Source of the DNA: Ravibacter arvi
GTDB taxonomy: Bacteria > Bacteroidota > Bacteroidia > Cytophagales > Spirosomataceae
Reading direction: 5' to 3'
Assembly: GCF_039540405.1 (NCBI RefSeq)
Contig: NZ_BAABEY010000001.1
Span: 124,001-188,000 of the forward strand
DNA: 64,000 nucleotides
The position numbers were made by a program, and so were the translations under genes. The first letter of the stretch is position 1; each line of letters opens with the position of its first letter. The notes beneath the pieces were generated by a model. That model did no database searches, had not been told where the DNA came from, and saw only the letters and a list, made by a program, of their open reading frames with translations. Positions 42,534 to 50,868 of this stretch are shown one piece after another.

Positions 42534-42971
42534 ATGAAAAAGATACATATATTAGGTCTTATCGTCATTGCCATTGCAGTTGGTATCATCATTTCAACCG
42601 CCGGTGACGCCAGCACTTACGTGACCTTTAGCGAGGCCCAGACAATGGCTTCCAAAGGAAATAACTCAAGCATTCACGTAGTAGGGCAATTGACAAAAAA
42701 CGAAAAGGGAGAGATCACCAACATGATCTACCGCCCGGAAATCGACCCGAATCACTTCGAATTTTCCCTGGTTGACAACGCTGGAGTGGAGAAAAAGGTG
42801 GTTTACCCGGATGCCAAACCCCAGGATTTCGACAAGTCGGAACAGGTGGTGGTGATCGGCAATATGGAAGACGGCTATTTTCATGCAGAGAAGATTCTCC
42901 TGAAATGCCCGTCAAAATATGAGAACGACAAGCTGGAAATAAAGGAATACAGCGCGAAGCCTGCCGTCTGA
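42534..42971 (+). CDS. ccmE: CcmE heme chaperone, CxxxY type
   Basis: A 145-residue periplasmic heme chaperone. The ATG at 42534 gives a membrane anchor (ILGLIVIAIAVGIIIS); the open frame to 42450 runs through a repeat and is rejected. The OB-fold core shows VHVVGQLTKNEKGEI, FEFSLVDNAG and EQVVVIGNMEDGYFHAEKILLKCPSKY. Classical CcmE binds heme through a His in HxxxY. Here that position is Cys (C-P-S-K-Y, about residues 124-128), as in the CxxxY variants described in archaea and some bacteria. The C-terminal tail is short. It is followed by ccmF after 69 bases. Confidence 0.9.
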   Translation: MKKIHILGLIVIAIAVGIIISTAGDASTYVTFSEAQTMASKGNNSSIHVVGQLTKNEKGEITNMIYRPEIDPNHFEFSLVDNAGVEKKVVYPDAKPQDFDKSEQVVVIGNMEDGYFHAEKILLKCPSKYENDKLEIKEYSAKPAV

Positions 42972-43040
42972 TCAGGTACGCAGCCCCTCCGTCAGGCTGC
43001 CTTAATAAGTTTTATATTAGCCATATCAATTAATTTCATC

Positions 43041-45647
43041 ATGTATCATCTGGCAGTCGGTAAGTTGGGTCATTTGTTTGTCATCATCGCATTTGTAAGT
43101 GCTTTGGTGGCAGCATTCGGGTATGTAAGATCCGCACTGTCCAATACACTCTCCGATGAAAAAAGTTACTGGAAAAATACGGGAAGAAATTTTTTCTTCG
43201 CGCACTCGGCAGCGGTTTTAGGGGTAATCGTCTGCTTGTACTGGATCATTCTCAACCATTACTTCGAATATAATTACGCCTGGAGCAATTCATCCCGATC
43301 CATGCCCAGGGCCTATGTGATCTCCAGTTTCTGGCAAAACCAGGAGGGGAGCTTCCTGCTCTGGATTTTCTGGAACATGTTGCTTGGCCTGGCGCTTATC
43401 GCTACTACCAAGCTTTGGGAAGGGCCGGTAATGGCCATTTTTGCAATGGTCCAGGCTTTCCTGATGTCTATGATTCTGGGCGTCATCATCCCGGGAATTG
43501 ATCTCAAAATAGGTTCAACCCCCTTTCTTCTGTTAAAGGAGGCGCTGCCGGATCTAGCAGTGTGGAAAATGGACCCCGATTTTGTCCCGAAGGATGGGAA
43601 CGGCCTGAACCCGCTGCTCCAGAACTACTGGATGGTGATACACCCACCCACCTTATTCCTGGGCTTCTCGGCTTCGCTGATACCGTTTTCTTTCGCTATT
43701 GCTGGGCTTTGGCTGAGGCGTACCAGCGAGTGGATCAGGCCTGCGCTGCCTTGGACGCTGTTTGCCGCGCTTGTATTGGGCCTGGGTATCTTAATGGGAG
43801 GCTACTGGGCGTATGAAACCCTGAATTTCGGAGGCTACTGGAACTGGGACCCTGTGGAAAATACCTCGTTTGTGCCCTGGGTGGTGCTGGTCGCAACGAT
43901 CCACACCATGATTATTTCCGGAAAGAATGCGACCGCTTTAAAAACTTCCTATATACTTTCTATTGCGGCCTTCCTGCTTATCCTGTACTCCACTTTCATG
44001 ACGAGGAGCGGTATTCTCGGAAATGCCTCCGTGCATTCGTTTACCGATCTGGGCCTTTCCGGCCAGTTGCTGGTCTACATGCTGTTTTTTATGGTGGTGG
44101 CCATCGCTTTAATGGTATACCGGTGGAAAACGCTTCCGTCAGATGAGGAAGAGGTGTCGACCTATTCAAGGGAATTCTGGATTTTTATAGGTGCAACGGT
44201 TCTTTGCTTATCCAGCTTCCAGATCCTCGCCACGACTTCGATCCCGGTGTATAATAAAATCGGTGAATTGTTCGGGATGGCCTGGAACCTGGCATTGCCC
44301 ACGGATCAGATTGCGCATTACAACAAGTTCCAGCTATGGTTCTATATAGTGGTCGCGCTCCTAACCGGGGTGGGACAATACTTCTGGTGGAAGAAAGTCG
44401 GAAAGGGAAAACTGGAGGCGCTCTATGTTCCGTTGATCCTCACTTTTGTGATCAGTTCCATCTGGATTTATGTGGGCCAGGTAAAAGAGCTTCCTTATAT
44501 TCTTCTTTTGACAGCCGCCATCTTTGCCGTGGTGTCCAACGGGGCCATACTGGTCAATATTATTCGCGGGAACTATAAGCTTTCCGGCGGGGCTATTACC
44601 CATATCGGCGCTGCGCTTATGCTGATCGGTATCCTGTTCTCATCGGGATATTCCAAGGTGGTCTCCATGAATAATTCGGGTTTGATGATCAGCAGGAGCG
44701 AGAGCTTTACCGCGAATGACAACAAAGAGAACCGCGAGAATGTGATGCTCTGGTACAATAAGCCGGAGCGGATGGGAGACTACCAGCTTACATGGAAGGA
44801 CGTGCGGGTTGAAGTACGGGGAATCAACGAGTATGTGCCGTCCGGCTGGCTGGAGACCATTGAGAAGGATTTCCGGGCCGTTGCGCTTCAGGATATCACC
44901 CTGAGCGGGAAGACCTATTTTTCGAAGGGAGATACGGTAGAGATCTATCCCGACAATTTTTACTATGAAATCGAATACCGCGATCCGGCCGGGAAAATAT
45001 TCACCCTTTTCCCGAGAGTTCAGATCAACCCTGGTATGGGCGGGATCATTGCTTCGCCGGGCCTGAGACGCGACCTCGACCGGGATTTGTACACCTATAT
45101 CCAAATGTCGATGGACCCCACCGCGGAACCGCAGTGGAGCCCTACCGAACTCCATACCGTCGCGATGCGGGATACATTTTTCCTGAACGACTATGTAGCT
45201 GTACTTGATAACGTGGTGCGTACCGACGAGGTGGAGGGGGTTCCCCTCAAAGATGGGGATGCTGCCGTTAAAGCGATTATACGCGTGCTCGACCGTGGCC
45301 AGGAATATACGGTAAGCCCTACGTTTATTATCCGCGACAACACCATCGGCCGAAAAGCTGAGACCAATAAGGCACTGGGGCTGCGTATCCAGCTGAATGA
45401 AATTGACCCCAAAACCGGTATGTTTACCTTCGGCGTGAACCGGACGCAGCGTGACTACGTGGTGATGAAGGCTATCGAAAAGCCGCTGATCAACCTGCTT
45501 TGGGTGGGAACTTTCATACTGATGATAGGCTTCGGTATCTCGACTGTGCGCCGTTACCGTGATTTCATTAAGAAACGCGATCGTGAAGTACAGGGAGAAA
45601 ATGAGAAGAAAGTCAGTAAAAAAAGGATTGAACTCAATAAAGCCTGA
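43041..45647 (+). CDS. ccmF: CcmF-type heme lyase / cytochrome c assembly protein
   Basis: An 868-residue polytopic membrane protein. The N-terminal half has many helices with SSFWQNQEGSFLLWIFW, YWMVIHPPTLFLGF (heme-ligand His) and the WWD motif in NFGGYWNWDPVENTSFVPWV (about residues 270-290). The large periplasmic C-terminal domain (about 545-820) is soluble beta, followed by a final helix (LLWVGTFILMIGFGIST) and a basic tail. CcmF joins heme from CcmE to apocytochromes. It is longer than the E. coli protein (about 650) because of the expanded periplasmic domain, a usual trait in Bacteroidota. No CcmG/CcmH genes are nearby. Confidence 0.93.
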   Translation: MYHLAVGKLGHLFVIIAFVSALVAAFGYVRSALSNTLSDEKSYWKNTGRNFFFAHSAAVLGVIVCLYWIILNHYFEYNYAWSNSSRSMPRAYVISSFWQNQEGSFLLWIFWNMLLGLALIATTKLWEGPVMAIFAMVQAFLMSMILGVIIPGIDLKIGSTPFLLLKEALPDLAVWKMDPDFVPKDGNGLNPLLQNYWMVIHPPTLFLGFSASLIPFSFAIAGLWLRRTSEWIRPALPWTLFAALVLGLGILMGGYWAYETLNFGGYWNWDPVENTSFVPWVVLVATIHTMIISGKNATALKTSYILSIAAFLLILYSTFMTRSGILGNASVHSFTDLGLSGQLLVYMLFFMVVAIALMVYRWKTLPSDEEEVSTYSREFWIFIGATVLCLSSFQILATTSIPVYNKIGELFGMAWNLALPTDQIAHYNKFQLWFYIVVALLTGVGQYFWWKKVGKGKLEALYVPLILTFVISSIWIYVGQVKELPYILLLTAAIFAVVSNGAILVNIIRGNYKLSGGAITHIGAALMLIGILFSSGYSKVVSMNNSGLMISRSESFTANDNKENRENVMLWYNKPERMGDYQLTWKDVRVEVRGINEYVPSGWLETIEKDFRAVALQDITLSGKTYFSKGDTVEIYPDNFYYEIEYRDPAGKIFTLFPRVQINPGMGGIIASPGLRRDLDRDLYTYIQMSMDPTAEPQWSPTELHTVAMRDTFFLNDYVAVLDNVVRTDEVEGVPLKDGDAAVKAIIRVLDRGQEYTVSPTFIIRDNTIGRKAETNKALGLRIQLNEIDPKTGMFTFGVNRTQRDYVVMKAIEKPLINLLWVGTFILMIGFGISTVRRYRDFIKKRDREVQGENEKKVSKKRIELNKA

Positions 45648-45656
45648 TTCCCGGTC

Positions 45657-46130
45657 ATGAGATTGAGACCGTTAATCCCGGCATTTAAAGCAGGCACCTG
45701 GCTTGCGCTGGCGCTGATGACGATCACCGGCTGCTCCCGGACAGCGACCAGTGAAGACGCGAAAGCGTGGCTGACCGGTTCGGCGCAATGGAAGCTTAAC
45801 CGTGTCACGGTAAATGGCAAGCCTGTTTTCAACAATGGACAACCGGTTGAGCAATTCGGGGAAACCGGTTTTGACCGGTATATGGAGGAGGTCAGCTTTC
45901 TGCCGGATGGCAGCTTTCAGGGGCGGTTCAAAGGAGATCAGCGCCTCATGTCTTTTCGCTGGGAAGCGCTGGCGTCGGAAGTAGTGGTGAGCGATACCAT
46001 CCCCAATGCCGGTAAATGGCATATTCCCTACCGTACAATGTCCGGTGAAGCTTTCGAAATGGAGACGGAAACGAATGCCTATAACCCGCCTGCCCTTACC
46101 CGCATACGGCTTTCTTTCGTAAAGCCTTAG
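45657..46130 (+). CDS. Unknown lipoprotein downstream of ccmF
   Basis: A 157-residue protein with a signal peptide and lipobox ITGC (Cys26). The mature part looks like a small beta-sandwich or lipocalin-like protein (WKLNRVTVNGKPVF, GFDRYMEEVSFLPDGSFQGRFKG, RIRLSFVKP). It starts 9 bases after the ccmF stop and is probably co-transcribed with the ccm genes, although no assembly role is known. It ends 7 bases from the convergent transporter gene. Confidence 0.68.
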   Translation: MRLRPLIPAFKAGTWLALALMTITGCSRTATSEDAKAWLTGSAQWKLNRVTVNGKPVFNNGQPVEQFGETGFDRYMEEVSFLPDGSFQGRFKGDQRLMSFRWEALASEVVVSDTIPNAGKWHIPYRTMSGEAFEMETETNAYNPPALTRIRLSFVKP

Positions 46131-46137
46131 CGCTTTT

Positions 46138-47031
46138 CTAAAACGCCAGCTCCTGGTAACTGATCAGAACAATGGCTATTACTGCCAGGATCAACCCGAT
46201 TGCATTGGTTTTACTCAGTTTTTCATGGAATATCCAGAACGCCGTGGCGGACGATGCCAGGATGGTAAGAATATTGTAGACGGGGAAAACGAAAGCGGCA
46301 CTATTGCCGTAGTCGGCCAGGGCCTTCAGCAGGAAATAAAGGGATAGAAAATTAGGGATGCCGAGGAAAAGCCCGGCGGCTATGCTCTTGAAGGAAGGCC
46401 ATTCGCCGCTCTTCAGAGAGCCGGCAAGCAACACGATCATACCGATAAAAACAGCACCGCAACAAGCCAGCACCATAAACAGGGAGTTGGACCCGGGTTC
46501 GTAGTAGTGGGAGGTGAGATAGTTGATGAGGGTATTGTTGGTGCCGGATGCAATAAAGTAGAGAACCGGCCAGATAATGCCTTGAAGGCGGAAGGAGGTA
46601 CTGCTGCCCGGGTTCAGCGACGCGAGCGTCAGGGCGGGTATAGTCAGTGCCAGGCCGGTAAAATTAAGCGGCGTAAATTCTTTGTGGGCGTTGTGAAATA
46701 CAAACAGGCCGAAAAGTACCGGTATCACCAGCGAGAGGTTCCCGGCAAGTGAGGCGGCCGTTACGCCTGATTTTTGGGTGCTCTTCCCGATCAGAAGGAA
46801 AACTAAAATGAACAGGGCCCCCAGAGCAAGGGTGAAATGCGTGCCGGTGGAACCCCAATCCACTGCGGTTATTGCCTGAGTAAAGTCGGGCGTGAGGAGA
46901 ATCCCGAGGATAACGCAGGCGACGTAGTTGAAAATGACCGCATGAAGCACGTTTACACCCCATTTAGGAAATGAGCGCATCAGCAGGTACAGACCGACGG
47001 TAAAAGCTACAGCGAGAATGAAGTAAAGCAT
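46138..47031 (-). CDS. EamA-family (DMT) transporter
   Basis: A 297-residue inner-membrane protein with ten hydrophobic helices in two EamA-like halves (helix 1 AVAFTVGLYLLM; helix 10 AIGLILAVIAIVLIS). The typical ending FWIFHEKLSKTNAIGLILAV matches the drug/metabolite exporter superfamily. Its substrate is unknown. A perfect -7 box lies upstream at 47074-47081. Confidence 0.83.
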   Translation of the reverse strand: MLYFILAVAFTVGLYLLMRSFPKWGVNVLHAVIFNYVACVILGILLTPDFTQAITAVDWGSTGTHFTLALGALFILVFLLIGKSTQKSGVTAASLAGNLSLVIPVLFGLFVFHNAHKEFTPLNFTGLALTIPALTLASLNPGSSTSFRLQGIIWPVLYFIASGTNNTLINYLTSHYYEPGSNSLFMVLACCGAVFIGMIVLLAGSLKSGEWPSFKSIAAGLFLGIPNFLSLYFLLKALADYGNSAAFVFPVYNILTILASSATAFWIFHEKLSKTNAIGLILAVIAIVLISYQELAF

Positions 47032-47073
47032 GGAAAGGGCGAAGGTTCGGAGTAGTACAATGCCTCAAAGAAA

Positions 47074-47081
47074 CAAAGTTA
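47074..47081 (-). promoter_or_regulatory. -7 box for the EamA transporter gene
   Basis: The minus strand reads TAACTTTG (TAnnTTTG), predicting a leader of about 37 bases before the ATG at 47031. No spaced TTTG -33 element is clear. Confidence 0.45.
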
Positions 47082-47129
47082 GACTTTATTGGCTGTTTTA
47101 TCCGGAGATTTCTCCGCCCGTTTCAAACA

Positions 47130-47161
47130 AAAAAGCCCCGCTTTTGACAGCAGGGCTTTTT
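47130..47161. terminator. Terminator after rplT
   Basis: A stem of AAAAAGCCC (47130-47138) with GGGCTTTTT (47153-47161). On the minus strand the hairpin is followed by TTTTTTGTTTG, a proper T-run for the rpmI-rplT transcript. The position is 17 bases after the rplT stop. Confidence 0.85.
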
Positions 47162-47177
47162 GTCGTTTTATCCTTCG

Positions 47178-47525
47178 TTATTTGCTGACTTTTTCAACAA
47201 TAGCCTTGAATGCGTCAGGATGGTTCATTGCCAGGTCGGCGAGTACCTTACGGTTAAGCTCGATTCCTGAGGCGTTAACTTTTCCCATAAAAACTGAATA
47301 GGAAATACCATGCTGACGGGTACCTGCATTGATACGCTGAATCCACAAGGAACGGAAGTTCCGCTTCTTGTGCTTGCGCCCAACGTAAGCATACCCAAGT
47401 GCTTTTTCGACAGCGTTTTTAGCTACTGTCCAAACATTTTTACGACGGCCGTAGTAACCTTTGGCCATCTTTAAGATTTTTTTGCGTCTCGCACGCGACG
47501 CTACGTGATTTACCGAACGTGGCAT
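47178..47525 (-). CDS. rplT: Ribosomal protein bL20
   Basis: A 115-residue basic protein, the usual length. The N-terminus has MPRSVNHVASRARRKKILKMAKGYYGRRKN; RNA-binding helices follow (key Arg/Lys/Tyr in ALGYAYVGRKHKKRNFRSLWI) and the core NAGTRQHGISYSVFMGKV. bL20 assembles early on 23S rRNA and in several bacteria represses its own operon. It is the last gene of the thrS-infC-rpmI-rplT block, 116 bases after rpmI. Confidence 0.97.
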   Translation of the reverse strand: MPRSVNHVASRARRKKILKMAKGYYGRRKNVWTVAKNAVEKALGYAYVGRKHKKRNFRSLWIQRINAGTRQHGISYSVFMGKVNASGIELNRKVLADLAMNHPDAFKAIVEKVSK

Positions 47526-47641
47526 ATTGTAAGTTGTTTTTGAAGACCGGTGCTTGCTGTCAAGACTTTAAACCGGGCATCGGGTTGAACAAATGAACCT
47601 GCAGGGAGCCAAAGCCCGCCCGCGGATGGTTGCTGGTGCAG

Positions 47642-47836
47642 TTATACGCCGAGCAACGTTTTGATGCGTCTCTCATCCGTGCTGTCAACCAAAGTAGATT
47701 GAACCAGGTTGCGTTTCCGCTTGGTCGATTTTTTGGTCAGGATGTGGCTGTGAAACGCACGCTTACGTTTGATTTTACCGGTCCCTGTGAGCGAAAAACG
47801 CTTTTTAGCCCCGGAATTGGTTTTTAACTTAGGCAT
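47642..47836 (-). CDS. rpmI: Ribosomal protein bL35
   Basis: A 64-residue basic ribosomal protein with the family motif PKLKTNSGAKKRFSLTGTGKIKRKRAFHSH and a C-terminal LVQSTLVDSTDERRIKTLL. It sits between infC and rplT as in most bacteria. A hairpin and a -7 box in the infC-rpmI gap suggest it also has its own transcript. Confidence 0.96.
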   Translation of the reverse strand: MPKLKTNSGAKKRFSLTGTGKIKRKRAFHSHILTKKSTKRKRNLVQSTLVDSTDERRIKTLLGV

Positions 47837-47877
47837 TGTGAATTACGTCTTGTAAATAAATGGATAAAATCAGCGCG

Positions 47878-47885
47878 CAAAGTTA
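47878..47885 (-). promoter_or_regulatory. Internal -7 box ahead of rpmI-rplT
   Basis: The minus strand reads TAACTTTG, a perfect TAnnTTTG box, 42 bases upstream of the rpmI ATG and just downstream of the infC hairpin. It would give a leader of about 36 bases, like other leaders in this window. No clear -33 box. Confidence 0.55.
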
Positions 47886-47902
47886 ACAAGTTGAACAATT
47901 AA

Positions 47903-47940
47903 ATCCTAGAGAAGGCCTTAGTAACTGCCTTCTCCAGGAT
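47903..47940 (-). terminator. Hairpin between infC and rpmI (terminator or attenuator)
   Basis: On the minus strand ATCCTGGAGAAGGC (47940-47927) pairs with GCCTTCTCTAGGAT (47916-47903) over 14 positions, one being G-U, with a 10-base loop, followed by TTAATTGTTC. It lies 20 bases after the infC stop. It may end part of the thrS-infC transcripts, or act as a leader structure for bL20 autoregulation as in other bacteria. Confidence 0.65.
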
Positions 47941-47960
47941 CTAATTGATGCTATGCTCAT

Positions 47961-48518
47961 TTATTTTTTCTGGGCACTCGGCGTCAGGATCACGGTCATC
48001 CGTTTCCCTTCGAGCTTGGGCTCCATTTCAACTTTTCCGTAGTCGGACAAAGCGTCGGTGAAACGTTGAAGCAGGTGGGTGCCGCGCTCTTTAAAGACAA
48101 TTGTACGTCCCACGAAATGAACGTATGCCTTTACTTTAGAGCCTTCTTTCAAAAAGTTGATGGCATGCTTGAGTTTAAACTCAAAGTCGTGATCATCTGT
48201 ATTGGGACCGAAACGGATCTCCTTGATCACTACTTTCTGAGCCTTCGACTTGATCTCTTTTTGCTTTTTCTTCTGCTCGTATTTGAATTTTGAGTAGTCG
48301 GTCACTTTACATACCGGGGGAACTGCGTTCGGCGCAATTTCCACCAGATCAAGGCTTTGTGCAACTGCCATAGCGAGTGCCTGTTTCAGAGGAAAAACGC
48401 CTTGCTCGACGTTATCCCCAACCAGGCGAACCTCTTGGGCAGTTATACGTTCATTGATTTTGTAAGGTTCCTCTACAATCACACGCCGTCTGGGGCCGCG
48501 TGGGGGTCTTAATGCCAT
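47961..48518 (-). CDS. infC: Translation initiation factor IF-3
   Basis: A 185-residue two-domain factor that prevents premature 50S joining. The N-domain starts near YKINERITAQEVRLVGDN (about residues 19-36). The linker is Lys-rich (KYEQKKKQKEIKSKAQK) and the C-domain contains KEIRFGPNTDDHDFEFKLKHAINFL and VKAYVHFVGRTIVFKERG. The start is an ATG, not the rare AUU/AUC used for autoregulation in enterobacteria. It is 105 bases downstream of thrS. Confidence 0.96.
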   Translation of the reverse strand: MALRPPRGPRRRVIVEEPYKINERITAQEVRLVGDNVEQGVFPLKQALAMAVAQSLDLVEIAPNAVPPVCKVTDYSKFKYEQKKKQKEIKSKAQKVVIKEIRFGPNTDDHDFEFKLKHAINFLKEGSKVKAYVHFVGRTIVFKERGTHLLQRFTDALSDYGKVEMEPKLEGKRMTVILTPSAQKK

Positions 48519-48623
48519 ATGCTGTATTTAGGACTTTTTTGTTTGGTGTTCTGAATTAAAAATGGTTTGGATTGGTTCCGGTCTGCTAAAAAATCAGTCC
48601 AAGTACGCCAAATTAAAGTAAAA

Positions 48624-50579
48624 CTAAAAGCCGGACAGGTTCTTTTTAATCTCCGCCGAAAAATAATCGGAAAATTCACGAATGGTCATACTGCCCATAT
48701 CGCCATCCCCTTTCTTCCGAACAGACACCTTTCCTTCTGCTGCTTCTTTTTCACCCACTATGAGCATGTAAGGGATCTTGGTTACTTCCGCATCCCTGAT
48801 CTTTCTCCCTATTTTCTCATCCCGGTGATCAACAAAGCCCCTGATATCCTGGTCCTGCAACTGGAAAAAGAGCTCTTCCGCGTAATCGGCATATTTTTCC
48901 GAAATGGGCAGGATCGCAATCTGGTCCGGCGAAAGCCAGATCGGGAACTGACCCGCGCTGTTTTCAATCAGGATGGCGATGAAACGCTCCATCGAACCGA
49001 ACGGTGCGCGGTGAATCATAACCGGGCGATGCTTCTGGTTATCTGCGCCTACGTATTCCAGCTCAAAACGCTGCGGCAATTGATAGTCTACCTGGATGGT
49101 TCCAAGCTGCCATTTCCTTCCGAGCGCATCTTTCACCATGAAGTCGAGTTTCGGGCCGTAAAAAGCTGCTTCACCCAGCTCGGTTACCGTTTCGAGGCCT
49201 TTCTCGGCGGCGGCTTCGATAATAGCCGATTCCGCTTTTTCCCAGTCCTCGTCTTTCCCGATGTACTTGGCTTTGTTTTCCGGGTCTCTCAAAGAGATCT
49301 GGGCAGAATACTCAGTAAAGCCAAGTGTGCGGAAAACATACAGGACCAGGTCAATTACCCGGATGAATTCCTCCTTCACCTGGTCGCCACGGCAGAATAT
49401 ATGCGCATCGTCCTGCGTAAACCCTCTCACCCGGGTCAACCCGTGCAGCTCACCGCTTTGTTCGTAACGGTAGACCGTTCCGAATTCGGCCAGCCTCAGC
49501 GGCAGGTCCCGGTAGGAGCGGGGCTCTGTTTTATAGATCTCGCAGTGATGCGGGCAATTCATAGGCTTCAGCAGGTACTCTTCTCCTTCATTGGGCGTTT
49601 TAATCGGCTGGAAAGAATCCTTGCCGTATTTTTCCCAGTGACCGGAAGTGATATAGAGTTCCTTGCTGCCGATGTGAGGGGTAACTACCGGAACATAGCC
49701 GGCCCTCAACTGGGCTTTTCTCAGGAAGTTTTCCAGCCTCTCGCGCAACATGGCGCCTTTAGGCAACCACAGGGGAAGCCCCTGGCCGACTTTTTCCGAA
49801 AAGGCAAACAGTTTCAGTTCCCTGCCCAGTTTACGGTGATCGCGGCGCTTCGCTTCCTCCAGCAGGGTCAGGTACTCTTCCAGCTCTTTTTGTTTCGGGA
49901 ACGTGATGCCGTAAATGCGGGTAAGCATTTTATTGGCCTCGTTGTTGCGCCAGTAAGCCCCGGCAATATTGGTAAGCTTGATAGCTTTGATAAAGCCGGT
50001 GTCAGGAATATGAGGTCCACGACAAAGGTCGGTAAAATTACCCTGTTTGTAAAGGGTGATCTGCCCGTCCTGCAGGCCGTCGATCAATTCCAGCTTATAG
50101 GGGTCTCCCTTTTCCGTGAACAGGGCATTCGCATCCGCTTTGCTGATTTCTTCGCGAACGTAGGCGTTCTTCTCACGCGCCAACTCCAGCATCTTGGCCT
50201 CTATCCTGGGGAAATCTTCCTGACTGATGGAGGCAGTGCCCAGGTCAACATCGTAATAAAATCCTTTTTCAATGGCGGGGCCGGTTCCGAATTTGATTCC
50301 CGGGTAAAGGGCTTCCAGCGCTTCGGCCATTAAGTGGGCGGAAGAATGCCAGAAGGCAGATTTTCCCTCATCGTTCGTCCAGGTCAGTAACGTGACGGTC
50401 GCATCGGTATGGATCGGGCGCGTAGCGTCCCAGATTTCGCCGTTTACTTTGGCCGCCAATACGTTGCGCGCCAACCCTTCACTGATACTCGCCGCTATTC
50501 CCAGTCCGGTGATGCCGCCTGGATATGACCTTTGGCTGCCGTCGGGTAACGTAATTTGGACTTCGGATGGATTACTCAT
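48624..50579 (-). CDS. thrS: Threonyl-tRNA synthetase
   Basis: A 651-residue class II synthetase. An N-terminal TGS domain (residues 1-63, ITLPDGSQRSYPGG) is followed by the editing/SAD domain with HSSAHLMAEAL (zinc-like His motif) and FYYDVD, then the catalytic core with LPKGAMLRERLENFLRKAQ, MNCPHHCEIY (zinc Cys), RVRGFTQDDAHIFC and PVMIHRAPFGSMERFIAILIEN, and the C-terminal anticodon domain (about 545-640). The length is standard. It is the first gene of the block. Confidence 0.97.
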   Translation of the reverse strand: MSNPSEVQITLPDGSQRSYPGGITGLGIAASISEGLARNVLAAKVNGEIWDATRPIHTDATVTLLTWTNDEGKSAFWHSSAHLMAEALEALYPGIKFGTGPAIEKGFYYDVDLGTASISQEDFPRIEAKMLELAREKNAYVREEISKADANALFTEKGDPYKLELIDGLQDGQITLYKQGNFTDLCRGPHIPDTGFIKAIKLTNIAGAYWRNNEANKMLTRIYGITFPKQKELEEYLTLLEEAKRRDHRKLGRELKLFAFSEKVGQGLPLWLPKGAMLRERLENFLRKAQLRAGYVPVVTPHIGSKELYITSGHWEKYGKDSFQPIKTPNEGEEYLLKPMNCPHHCEIYKTEPRSYRDLPLRLAEFGTVYRYEQSGELHGLTRVRGFTQDDAHIFCRGDQVKEEFIRVIDLVLYVFRTLGFTEYSAQISLRDPENKAKYIGKDEDWEKAESAIIEAAAEKGLETVTELGEAAFYGPKLDFMVKDALGRKWQLGTIQVDYQLPQRFELEYVGADNQKHRPVMIHRAPFGSMERFIAILIENSAGQFPIWLSPDQIAILPISEKYADYAEELFFQLQDQDIRGFVDHRDEKIGRKIRDAEVTKIPYMLIVGEKEAAEGKVSVRKKGDGDMGSMTIREFSDYFSAEIKKNLSGF

Positions 50580-50624
50580 TTAGATTGTACTGCTCTTTAA
50601 TAATTTTTGATTGCAAAAGTTTTG

Positions 50625-50632
50625 CAAATTTA
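50625..50632 (-). promoter_or_regulatory. -7 box for thrS
   Basis: The minus strand reads TAAATTTG, a perfect TAnnTTTG box, predicting a leader of about 38 bases before the thrS ATG. The nearest TTTG upstream is only 12 bases away, too near for the standard -33 element. Confidence 0.5.
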
Positions 50633-50868
50633 AGGGGAATAAGTCAAAAGAATTAAGGTTATTTGTTTTAATATGCGTAAAGCCAGCCGGCTGCGGCCGG
50701 TTGTCCCGGTCAGCGGCATTCTCCCGGCGCCGACTCTGTCATCAGTTGCAAGCGGTCAAATTTGCTTTCCCGGAGATGGCCCGGTGCGGGTTATCCGGCG
50801 TATTACCAAAAGCCGGCGCGCAGAACAGCAAGTGCGCCCGATCCCTTAACAGATTGTATTGCTTACCC

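Noticed and set aside
48567..50333. A 588-residue open frame on the plus strand opposite thrS
   Set aside because: It is exactly antisense to thrS, whose protein matches the family throughout. The opposite frame has no recognisable domain and arises from codon bias.
50611..50868. Extension of the GH43-like gene
   Set aside because: Hydrophilic, Arg/Cys-rich sequence ahead of an excellent lipoprotein signal at 50869, and it overlaps the thrS promoter box.
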